This document shows, piece by piece, positions 20,201-25,886 of a stretch of DNA of 31,240 nucleotides. Under the pieces are notes generated by a model, which saw only the letters and a list, made by a program, of their open reading frames with translations, was not told where the DNA came from and did no database searches. A program made the translations under genes and the position numbers. Origin of the DNA: a virus; IMG/VR virus record IMGVR_UViG_3300030390_001700, positions 19,609-50,848 of that record, one strand, 5' to 3'. Each line of letters opens with the position of its first letter. Positions within the stretch are counted from its first letter, which is position 1.

Positions 20201-21095
20201 TGAAGCCGAAGCAAAAGCGTTTACAGATTTTCAAGACATAACACAGTCAACGCAGCAGTCAGCAAGACCTGATATGGTATCACAACAACAAGCATCTGTT
20301 ATTGGTAAAGTTATATTAAACTTTCAAAACGTAACTTCTCAGTTTAACAGGTTGGGTAAAAAAGCTTTTCAAGACATATACAATAGAAGAATATCAAAGC
20401 CCAACACAACTCAAATGCAAAGTGACATATCTAATGCTGCTAGAATAACTTATTACTTTGCTGTGCAAAACGCTATATTTTACACTTTACAAACAGCTTT
20501 ATTTGCTATGATGTTTGATGATGACGAAGAAGATGTTAATAATTTGTTTTTAAAGAAAAAAGAAAGATTAATAAATGGTAGTATTGACTCTGTTTTAAGA
20601 GGTACTGGTTTGTATGGTTCTGTTGTTGCTACGTTAAAAAATGTTGCTATTGCTTTTGCTAGACAAAGAGATGTTAATTACAATCCAGACGAAAGCGCTG
20701 TTATAGTAGAAGCTTTAAATCTTTCACCGGTACTAGGTATTAAAGCTAGAAAAATTGTAAACGCTGAAAAAACTTTAAACTACAATAAGAAAGTTATAGA
20801 CAATATGGAAGATATGGATATTGATAATCCTCAATGGTCAGCTGTAACAAACTATATAGAAGGTTTTACAAACCTACCTCTTAATAGAATTTACAATAAA
20901 ACTCAGAATGTTAGACAAGCTTTAAACAATGACCACAGCAGTTGGGAAAGAATGTTATTGTTTTTAGGTTGGAGTCAGTATAATCTTAACCTTACTAATG
21001 AAAAAATGGACAAGATTAAAGAAAACACAAAGAAAAATAAAAAAACTAAATACAAGCCAAAATACAAATCAAAATATAAATCAAAGTACAAGTAA
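14220..21095 (+). CDS. Giant polyvalent ejection protein: metallopeptidase, PD-(D/E)xK, HAD and LPD38-like domains
   Basis: A 2291-residue protein in the T7 gp16 position, probably packaged and ejected with the DNA. In order: a helical N-terminus; a glycine-zipper hydrophobic stretch at 158-222 likely to enter membranes; a zincin motif HELLH at 583-587, with Glu639/640 in SEEIFTAFSDA as the possible third ligand; a nuclease-like pattern with Glu1143, Asp1177 (GGMADFIM) and Glu1190-x-Lys1192 (NHEIKAS); a HAD phosphatase-like domain at about 1430-1595 (ILDFDDTLA at Asp1434/Asp1436, FVLTARP, lysines near 1550/1557, FADDALQN); then about 1840-2190 resembling large polyvalent protein-associated domain 38 (FFNMRSALLQQMS, DFQDITQSTQQSARPD, GKVILNFQNVTSQFNRL). 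The last 20 residues are a Lys/Tyr repeat (KYKPKYKSKYKSKYK) suited to DNA contact. Domain calls rest on visible motifs; activity is untested. Confidence 0.8.
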   Translation: MPNYTVDNKTFTEKQVVDQAAKLGVTVEAYLANTGLKLELAEANQQELPEDKGWFEDMLTAIRGGSAAGGSVGEAFDVYRQGRDISEKDLQNFIEAAKAIENNPETNEAASWRKDTKKHGGGALGGFMSLLENPGYFPQFIASSLSTMATSLFDSEEVAASTAAGAGVGAAAGSTTAALAASIGGPIGTVLGYIGGAGAGAVGGGMAGLVGAMETGLTLTDLLRDELGDKEFNQKNIRALLNDKDVMDRVKSRSLARGLTIGAVEGLTFGLSRGIGGKILASAATKGAIGLSKSGLKTGARVAAATTAIESVGGGGGEALGMLAAGQELVGEEIFLEAIGEAKGVFNTSDFVRSALTKRSYKLNKEKVSADKIREIIENPNTSNADLAKMNIEVTGDNTFDDFVKRKQNNAAIDTQIDARITDKADRKKLVELELKRRKAQADVKKDGAFEVVDAAANLLEVELEIKALLNKYEGAVGFGETTEAKNVAKTIRDISLSKTIEFLQKNKKFVGKDVVIADNDVDAKIAYDKAVEEYNAKIDSGEIKGKKIVEEYSSTDGFILGDVIVINKDVAGKTGAINVGAHELLHGIVGKHMKNLDAAGKIKLGKSFMNTLTKEQGIAVRKRLKLYGLEGDAVFASEEIFTAFSDAITKGEITFDEGVFSKLKNIIQEILRKVGYKKEFENGRQVYNFLKDYQKSVESGGEISSRAKSLAGGGTYAMGSQESRSTPLEAINSLLPGKITTQEDYYKVLNDPRIASKAGVERVLDNRGKLAPVIEAYIVSKSTNSDMAAENIKSVKKRLANFDPAEKRADGSTVGQEGFGEFIFANAKFGKLDAAKNLAVKAEKTKRETSIDTDEAKELAETSTSTIEVEDKTKARDLKDFNIEIEDGLVDAEIIAEVEALLQKNPDDIQLQMEKLILGPLRKSLNNVFGKIGKSKKTGKVEPSPEYESQIRNEYPEIVQSLGIETIRTAYKPWFERKKVRTEKYKGVSPRTGKPTNYVKDVFENKTNKREYIRWFLEGKPGVLTERRTALIRRIARRKAKIAIDNYIEANSKDLGKVAEAKLRILSRAIEDVQVEKKSFDSVKYSKGFEQEFNMLFRKLEQRKKGGTWHFKKEFEKEAIERGLVDSKGKIKSFPNKGIIYEQAFADYFVKMAKRLNIKGFKVESFMASEKGGMADFIMSFFGDVENHEIKASMTAFMGSVSISNFINGKLEFATDVHNEMLNDPNFDMDKFQKGYMKSIDFANKRIRELNLTRDKDKQYAEIDPNVTSGKPQFFPKEVYNDKDFPVKVFYVLDGDASVIARHYKGKGVNSISFVNTGIDGAGEMSFRLNDDSLLELEMLDAETVTNFTFRNGGTKIVNGEEMIAVSLGVQFKIKKLNNNTKNAIDITDDVGFKKAAARHIFSKSPKATQALSSAVNNSRSANNPTKGITILDFDDTLATSKSLIRYTTLEGEKGTLTPEQYASTYQDLLGLGYKFDFSEFNKVVDGKIAPLFQKALKLQSKFGSKSMFVLTARPAESAPAIFAFIKANGLNIPLENITGLANSTSEAKALWVAEKVGEGFNDFYFADDALQNVQAVDNMLNQFDVKRKVQQAKVKFSKSTMNDRFNDILENLTGIDSNKRFDFIKGRKRGQGKGKFRFFIPPSHEDFVGLLYNFMGKGKLGDAHRDFLEKFLVRPLNRANKEYDTARQSVATDYKNLNKQMPDVKKMLIKKTPDGDFTYQDAIRVYLWDKHGYNIPGLSPVDQKSLVELVNSDPSLKSYAENVNIISKQKKYVDPTDGWDSGDIRMDLDDATGRIGRAEFFAEFSENADIIFSKENLNKIEAGYGKGVREALEDMLYRIKTGRNKPTGQSGMVNTLMNWLNGSVGSVMFFNMRSALLQQMSIVNYINFADNNIFAVAKAFANQKQYWADWAFIFNSDMLKQRRGGIMTDVNGAELAADMRKSKSPHRFLISKLLELGFLPTQIGDNIAIATGGASYYRNRVNTYLRQGLSKAEAEAKAFTDFQDITQSTQQSARPDMVSQQQASVIGKVILNFQNVTSQFNRLGKKAFQDIYNRRISKPNTTQMQSDISNAARITYYFAVQNAIFYTLQTALFAMMFDDDEEDVNNLFLKKKERLINGSIDSVLRGTGLYGSVVATLKNVAIAFARQRDVNYNPDESAVIVEALNLSPVLGIKARKIVNAEKTLNYNKKVIDNMEDMDIDNPQWSAVTNYIEGFTNLPLNRIYNKTQNVRQALNNDHSSWERMLLFLGWSQYNLNLTNEKMDKIKENTKKNKKTKYKPKYKSKYKSKYK

Positions 21096-22141
21096 TGAAA
21101 AAACTAATAGTAATAATATGTATAGCACTAGCTGCTTGCGCAACACCAAAAGACTGTTGTTCGCAAGACTTTAAAAAATATTTTAAATTTGCTACGTTTT
21201 ATGCTGCAGCTAATGGTGGTAATTCCATATCAGATGTTGATGTGTTTTCTGTTACCAATGGTTTGAATACGGTTACAGTTGAAACGCCGTACGATTACAA
21301 CTTAGCTTTAGGTATACGTAAGATCGCTAGGTTTGGATATGAAAACAAAGCACAAACATTTTACGATGGTACCGAAGATTCTTGGTCAGACGGTGCTAAT
21401 GTAGGTAAAGTACGTGGTTTAGAATTTTTGTTTGAAGTAGATTACACTAGACAGCAAGGTATAGATTATTTAGATCAACACCATTTTATTAGATACGTAG
21501 ATGATATGTATATAGTAAAGGGTGAATACTTAGAAGATGGGTTTGCTGATATTAAATACTTCGAAACATCAGAAAGATATAGATATAAAGTTAATGACAA
21601 ATTGTCGTTTAATGCTGGTTTTGCACAGAGATTATCAGAACCTTATGGTTACGATCCTTTAGCAGAGTGGATGTTAAGCAATGGCAATATACATTACACT
21701 TACCTAGCACTACAAGAAGGCTATAACGTCAATGTAGCTGCTAGTGAGTATTATTCTCCTGATGGAGAACTTGTTGCTACAAACAAGGAGGTTTGGGAAG
21801 AGGTTATTATACCTACGATGTTATCAGATTATACTAGTAAAAAACGAAGTGAGCTTGACAACACTATACTACACTCTATAGTTGTTGGTTTTGATTATTA
21901 CAAATATACAAAATCATTTTGGACTCACGCATGGGCAAGTTTTATGCCATACCACATAGACAACGGTGAGTTTTCTTACGAGAAATATAATAATGGTCAA
22001 TGGTTAGATTATAATGGCGGTTTGATATTTGGTTACAAGCAAACAAAGCACTTAGGTTACTTTATTGAAGGTAAATACAATAAATATTGGAATAGAACGT
22101 GGTACGACTTTAAATTTGGAGTAAACTACGTAATCTTTTAA
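21095..22141 (+). CDS. Outer-membrane-like lipoprotein of the envelope cluster
   Basis: A 348-residue protein starting with a lipoprotein signal: KK, a hydrophobic run and lipobox LAAC at residues 12-15, so Cys15 would be lipidated. The mature chain is rich in aromatic, alternating strands (YFKFATFYAAANGG, LEFLFEVDYTRQQ, YRYKVNDKLSFNAGFAQRLS, HLGYFIEGKYN) and ends in WYDFKFGVNYVIF. A C-terminal Phe at the end of an amphipathic strand is the usual signature of an outer-membrane barrel protein. It overlaps the giant ejection gene by one base (TAATG), so it is expressed with the virion genes. It could be a virion decoration, a superinfection-exclusion barrel or a host-envelope remodeller. A lipobox on a barrel is odd, and I cannot choose between these roles. 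Confidence 0.7.
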   Translation: MKKLIVIICIALAACATPKDCCSQDFKKYFKFATFYAAANGGNSISDVDVFSVTNGLNTVTVETPYDYNLALGIRKIARFGYENKAQTFYDGTEDSWSDGANVGKVRGLEFLFEVDYTRQQGIDYLDQHHFIRYVDDMYIVKGEYLEDGFADIKYFETSERYRYKVNDKLSFNAGFAQRLSEPYGYDPLAEWMLSNGNIHYTYLALQEGYNVNVAASEYYSPDGELVATNKEVWEEVIIPTMLSDYTSKKRSELDNTILHSIVVGFDYYKYTKSFWTHAWASFMPYHIDNGEFSYEKYNNGQWLDYNGGLIFGYKQTKHLGYFIEGKYNKYWNRTWYDFKFGVNYVIF

Positions 22142-22161
22142 CTATACTCAAAAATAGAAAA

Positions 22162-22437
22162 ATGGCGAAAGAACTTAATGAAAACACGGGTTTTAATATA
22201 AGCATAAAAACAATGATAGCTGTTGGCTTCGCCATGGTAACTATTATTGGTATGTGGTTTGCTTTACAAGCAGATATAGCTGAAGCAAAAGAGCTACCTA
22301 AGCCAGACATTACTCGCATGGAGTTTAACATGAAAGATGTTAACGTACGTCAATCTATAGAAAACACAGAAAAAGCTGTAGAAGAGTTGAAAATTGATAT
22401 TAGAAGAATGGAAGATAAGATCGATAAACTTAGATAA
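22162..22437 (+). CDS. Small membrane protein with C-terminal coiled coil; holin or spanin candidate
   Basis: A 91-residue protein: a short polar N-terminus, one transmembrane helix at about 17-36 (KTMIAVGFAMVTIIGMWFAL), a proline-bearing linker (ELPKPDI) and an amphipathic coiled-coil tail (IENTEKAVEELKIDIRRMED). The type II-like layout resembles inner-membrane spanins and some holins that sit beside lysis enzymes. The only visible endolysin candidate, the M15 peptidase, lies about 4 kb downstream rather than adjacent, which weakens the lysis call. A membrane anchor for the neighbouring envelope proteins is equally possible. Confidence 0.65.
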   Translation: MAKELNENTGFNISIKTMIAVGFAMVTIIGMWFALQADIAEAKELPKPDITRMEFNMKDVNVRQSIENTEKAVEELKIDIRRMEDKIDKLR

Positions 22438-22443
22438 AATTAA

Positions 22444-22770
22444 ATGAAAAAATTATTACTAATACTTTTTCTAGCATTTGGTTTAAGTGCTAGCTCACAA
22501 ATCGTGGTTACACATTTTAATGCTGAATGGAACGATCCTAATAAAGTAGCATATATAGGTAAGCTTACTGGTTGTGAATTAGTATATGTAGACATAGCAA
22601 AATCACCAAAGCTACAAGAAAAACATGAAATAATTATAGTACCTACCGTGGTAATATATAAAGATGGTGAAGAAGTAAAAAGATTTCAGGCAGACATATC
22701 TTTTAGTATGAAAGCTACTAGAAAAGATATGCAAGCGGTAATTGATGAGTTATTGATGAGTGACTTTTAG
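22444..22770 (+). CDS. Exported thioredoxin-fold protein lacking the CxxC cysteines
   Basis: A 108-residue protein. A signal peptide (KKLLLILFLAFGLSASSQ) ends at about residue 19, after SQ. The mature part reads as a minimal thioredoxin fold: VVTHFNAEWNDPNK where thioredoxins have (F)(A)(E/P)WCGPCK, then CELVYVDI, and the cis-proline strand IIIVPTVVIYKDGEEVKRF with Pro67. Both active-site cysteines are replaced (Asn30 and Asn33), leaving one cysteine, Cys44. It is therefore probably not a disulfide oxidoreductase but a binding or chaperone-like variant acting in the periplasm. Its end overlaps the next gene by 11 bases, so the pair is co-translated. Confidence 0.75.
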   Translation: MKKLLLILFLAFGLSASSQIVVTHFNAEWNDPNKVAYIGKLTGCELVYVDIAKSPKLQEKHEIIIVPTVVIYKDGEEVKRFQADISFSMKATRKDMQAVIDELLMSDF

Positions 22771-23311
22771 ATTATTAATATTATTATTATTTATATCTTG
22801 CACTAAAGAAACCGACGATTTTGGCTATAGAACTTATATAATACCAGAAGGTAAACATAGGTCAGGTAGTTTTTTTAATCACCCAGATAACTCTAGAATT
22901 AACTTTCATTTTATACTAGACGAATCAGCAGAGTATACAACAGAGATACCAGAAAACCAATATGATGTTAACAAGATATATGGTTTTAGTGATTTTGGTA
23001 AAACACACAAAAAATACTCTATAAGATTAGGTTGGAGATATATTGATGGTAACATAGAGCTTTGTTGGTTAAAGCGTGAAAACAATTCAATGTCTTCTGG
23101 CTTTATAAGAAACATAGATATAAACACATCGTATGAAGCGATGATCAACATAGAGACATTTTACTACACTATAACAATAGATGGAGATACTACAAGTGTA
23201 AGAAGAAGGCCTGATGGATTTTGGGGAACAATTAGAAGATATTATTTATATCCTTATTTTGGTGGAAACGAATTTGCACCTCACGATATAACAATAAAAA
23301 TTAAAGAATAA
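22760..23311 (+). CDS. Predicted surface lipoprotein, possibly beta-sandwich
   Basis: A 183-residue protein starting at GTG 22760, inside the end of the thioredoxin-fold gene. The signal (FRLLILLLFISC) places a lipid cysteine at residue 14, followed by TKETDD. A Lys and acidic residues directly after the cysteine are the known Bacteroidota lipoprotein surface-export signature, so surface exposure is predicted. The rest is beta-rich with many aromatics. It ends in YPYFGGNEFAPHDITIKIKE, a closing-strand pattern that recalls concanavalin-like jelly rolls, though that fold is only a guess. The alternating Arg/Lys and Trp/Tyr content would suit polysaccharide contact. The GTG start is chosen because no ATG gives a signal peptide. 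Confidence 0.65.
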   Translation: MTFRLLILLLFISCTKETDDFGYRTYIIPEGKHRSGSFFNHPDNSRINFHFILDESAEYTTEIPENQYDVNKIYGFSDFGKTHKKYSIRLGWRYIDGNIELCWLKRENNSMSSGFIRNIDINTSYEAMINIETFYYTITIDGDTTSVRRRPDGFWGTIRRYYLYPYFGGNEFAPHDITIKIKE

Positions 23312-23315
23312 AATT

Positions 23316-23387
23316 ATGAAAGAAAAAAAATGTGTATGTGGTAAAACAAAAGATACTAACGGCAACTGTGATGGCTCGCATGCGTAG
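23316..23387 (+). CDS. 23-residue CDGSH-like mini-protein
   Basis: A short frame from ATG 23316 to TAG 23387, four bases after the lipoprotein gene. After the basic N-terminus KEKK it reads CVCGKTKDTNGNCDGSHA. This nearly fits the CDGSH iron-sulfur motif C-x-C-x2-(S/T)-x3-P-x-C-D-G-(S/A/T)-H, in which three cysteines and the histidine bind a 2Fe-2S cluster; here there is one extra residue between the second and third cysteines and no proline. It ends one residue after the histidine, so it is just the metal knuckle. Its last bases overlap the start region of the secreted repeat protein in another frame. Very short, but the motif is unlikely by chance. Confidence 0.6.
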   Translation: MKEKKCVCGKTKDTNGNCDGSHA

Positions 23388-25437
23388 TTTACTATCATTT
23401 ATAGTAGCGTTTGTAATAAGTTTTACAATGACTGCTCAAGGTAGTTATTGTGTAAATACTTTAATTAATATAAACCTAGATCAGTACCCGTCAGAAACTA
23501 CTTGGGATATTCAAGATTCTTTAGGTAATGTTCTTATTTCTGGTGGTCCGTATACAAACGTACCTAACTATCAACCACAATTTATTGTTAACTGCTTACC
23601 CGTTGGTGAGTTATCTTTTACTATATACGATTTATATGGTGACGGTTTGCAAGGTAGTATATGGGGTGGACAAGATGGTTCTTACTACGTTATGCAGTGT
23701 GGTGATACTTTAGTTTATGGTGATAGTGCTGCTTTTGGATATGATAGCACACATGTGTTTATGTCTAGTTTTTGCCCACCACCTCCACCTGTACCTGGTT
23801 GTTTAGATGATGATTACTTGGAATACAACCCGTTAGCAAACGTTAGTGATAGTAGCTGTAATACATTAATAGTTTATGGTTGCACTGACAGCACTATGTA
23901 TAACTACGATCCGCTAGCAAACGCTATGGATAATATTGTTCAATGTACTTACGATCTTATACTACACGATTTAATAGGTAATGGTTGGGTTTTTGGAACT
24001 GTACTAGAGATATATCAAGAAGATGACACCACTGCTTTTTTTATGACAAACGGTGGTTTTAACCAAGCGTTTACTATAGACTTGTATGCACCAGCTCCTG
24101 TTAGTGCTAAACTTTTTATTAGTCAACAAGCACAATTTACAGCTGTAGAATGTGGCTTTACGCTAATTGCACCTAATGGTGATACGGCTATAAGTGTTCA
24201 ACCACCTTTCATACAGCCATTTTTATGCTACGAAGGTTTTACTTATTGTGGAAATATATGTGAAGAGGTAGTTTATGGTTGTTTAGATACTTTAGCATTC
24301 AACTATGTTGATAGTGCTAATACAGCTGATGACTGTTTTTATTATCCTGGTTGTATATCTCCAGCATACTTACAATATCACAATGATACTACTAACGCTT
24401 ATTACACAGATTTAAATATACAAGACAGTTGTCAAACACTAGCTGTTTTTGGTTGCACTGACACTTTGTCATTTAACTATGACAGTTTGTCAAACGTAGA
24501 TAACGGCGGTTGTTTACCTGTAGTTGTAGGTTGTATGGATGGTTTTGCTTTTAACTATAATGTATTAGCAAACACACCAGATACTTGTATTCCATTTATC
24601 TATGGTTGTACAAATATAACAGCACTTAACTATGACAGCTTAGCTAATACAGATGACAATAGCTGTATAACACCTGTTTTTGGTTGTATGGATCCGCTAG
24701 CTTTAAACTTTGCACCACAAGCAAACGTAGATGATGGTAGCTGTATAGATGTTGTGTATGGTTGTACAGACGCTACAATGTTTAATTATGATCCGATTGC
24801 AAACGTAGATAATGGTTCTTGTATTCCATTTGTATATGGTTGTACAGACAGTACAGCTTTCAATTATAACCCAATAGCTAATGCTGATAACAATTCTTGT
24901 ATTCCTTACATATATGGTTGCACGGACCCTTCTGCTCTTAATTACTCCGCGCAGGCAAACACGGAAGATTTTAGTTGTATTTCTTATGTTTATGGGTGTA
25001 TGGATAGTTTGGCTCTTAACTATGATCCATTGGCTAACACGGATAACGGTTCGTGCGTCACTATCGTTATGGGTTGCATGGATCAAACGGCGTATAACTT
25101 TAATGCAAATGCTAATATTGACGATTCTTTATCTTGTCGTTATAGCGCAGGTTGTATTACTGGCGACAGCATCCCTTATTGGTTAAATGATCCTTGCTAC
25201 GCTTGGGTTATAGATATTGACAAATATTGCTGTGAAAATGAGTGGGACACTGTATGCCAAGCAACATATAACTATTGCGAAGGCACTTGGGTTGGTCCTC
25301 TGCCATTTAGAACATCAGAGAGAGAGTTAATCAATATAACCGACATATTAGGTAGACCTGCAAAGAAAAATCAAACAGGGGTTTTAATTTACATATACAA
25401 TGACGGTACAACAAAAAAATATTTCAAAAACAAATAA
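23371..25437 (+). CDS. Secreted GCxD-repeat protein with T9SS-like C-terminal tail
   Basis: The start at ATG 23371 (23380 is an alternative) gives a clean signal peptide (RSLLSFIVAFVISFTMTAQG); an upstream in-frame ATG at 23332 would put a non-signal leader before it and lies inside the CDGSH-like frame. The mature protein opens with a flavobacterial domain containing TIYDLYGDGLQGSIWGG. About a dozen GCxD...C repeats follow, with seven near-regular 26-residue units around 24.5-25.1 kb (for example GCMDPLALNFAPQANVDDGS plus Cys) and a non-repeat insert at about 23.96-24.27 kb. A Cys/Trp-rich module (YCCENEWDTVC) precedes the C-terminus, which has ELINITDILGRPAKK and VLIYIYNDGTTKKYF. That closing pattern is typical of C-termini on T9SS-exported flavobacterial proteins. 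A phage-encoded surface protein of the infected cell is inferred. Confidence 0.75.
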   Translation: MARMRSLLSFIVAFVISFTMTAQGSYCVNTLININLDQYPSETTWDIQDSLGNVLISGGPYTNVPNYQPQFIVNCLPVGELSFTIYDLYGDGLQGSIWGGQDGSYYVMQCGDTLVYGDSAAFGYDSTHVFMSSFCPPPPPVPGCLDDDYLEYNPLANVSDSSCNTLIVYGCTDSTMYNYDPLANAMDNIVQCTYDLILHDLIGNGWVFGTVLEIYQEDDTTAFFMTNGGFNQAFTIDLYAPAPVSAKLFISQQAQFTAVECGFTLIAPNGDTAISVQPPFIQPFLCYEGFTYCGNICEEVVYGCLDTLAFNYVDSANTADDCFYYPGCISPAYLQYHNDTTNAYYTDLNIQDSCQTLAVFGCTDTLSFNYDSLSNVDNGGCLPVVVGCMDGFAFNYNVLANTPDTCIPFIYGCTNITALNYDSLANTDDNSCITPVFGCMDPLALNFAPQANVDDGSCIDVVYGCTDATMFNYDPIANVDNGSCIPFVYGCTDSTAFNYNPIANADNNSCIPYIYGCTDPSALNYSAQANTEDFSCISYVYGCMDSLALNYDPLANTDNGSCVTIVMGCMDQTAYNFNANANIDDSLSCRYSAGCITGDSIPYWLNDPCYAWVIDIDKYCCENEWDTVCQATYNYCEGTWVGPLPFRTSERELINITDILGRPAKKNQTGVLIYIYNDGTTKKYFKNK
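23797..25137 (+). repeat. Array of GCxD cysteine-framed repeats in the secreted protein
   Basis: Units start with Gly-Cys-(T/M/L)-D or variants and end with D-(D/N)-(G/N)-S-C or similar. The stretch from about 24,478 to 25,100 is closest to regular at 26 residues (78 bases) per unit, with linkers such as IPFVY, IPYIY and VTIVM. DNA of neighbouring copies is similar but not identical, so the array is old or selected to diverge. Units before 24,350 are degenerate and interrupted. Confidence 0.85.
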
Positions 25438-25449
25438 TAAAAAAATAAT

Positions 25450-25851
25450 ATGGCAACAACAATTGCACAACTAACACTAACAAGCACTGATTTACTAACA
25501 GATACTTTAGCACTTTCTACAGTTGCTTCAATCACTGCACCACACACTAGCGGTTTAAGTAGATCTTCTATTACTTCAACAGCTATAGGCACGGCTTCAG
25601 GCCAAGTAACTGTTGATACTGCTGACGCTTTTGCTGCACCAAACTTTATATATATAAAAAACACAGCAACTTACCATGCTAGCAATAATATTGCACATGG
25701 GTATTTTTCTGGCGATCCTGATGGTGCGGTAATACAACTTCATGGTGGTCAGTTTGCTTACATACCAACTTCTGGTGACTTTACGTTAAAGTTTTTTACT
25801 TCAACTTCTGGAACTGTAATAGAGCATATGGTAATAGGTACAAACGCATAA
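25450..25851 (+). CDS. Small virion-type protein, paralogue of the next gene
   Basis: A 133-residue soluble protein opening with ATTIAQLTLTSTDLLTDTLA and continuing through LSTVASITAPHTSG. The next gene starts almost identically (ATTTATITINSSDLTGDPLA, LSTTATLYKANQT), and both end in a VLEHM or VIEHM motif (here VIEHMVIGTNA), so the two are paralogues. Beta strands predominate, and YFSGDPDGAVIQLHGGQFAY resembles decoration or fibre-associated domains. It follows the secreted-repeat gene after 12 bases and an A/T leader. Placement before the fibre genes suggests a small tail or head decoration protein; no family is recognised. Confidence 0.65.
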   Translation: MATTIAQLTLTSTDLLTDTLALSTVASITAPHTSGLSRSSITSTAIGTASGQVTVDTADAFAAPNFIYIKNTATYHASNNIAHGYFSGDPDGAVIQLHGGQFAYIPTSGDFTLKFFTSTSGTVIEHMVIGTNA

Positions 25852-25886
25852 TAAAAAATTAAACAATAACTAAATAACAAAAAAAA

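Noticed and set aside
24881-25186. 101-residue plus-strand frame inside the secreted repeat gene
   Set aside because: Out-of-frame reading of the repeat array, with no own leader; the in-frame repeats explain the DNA.
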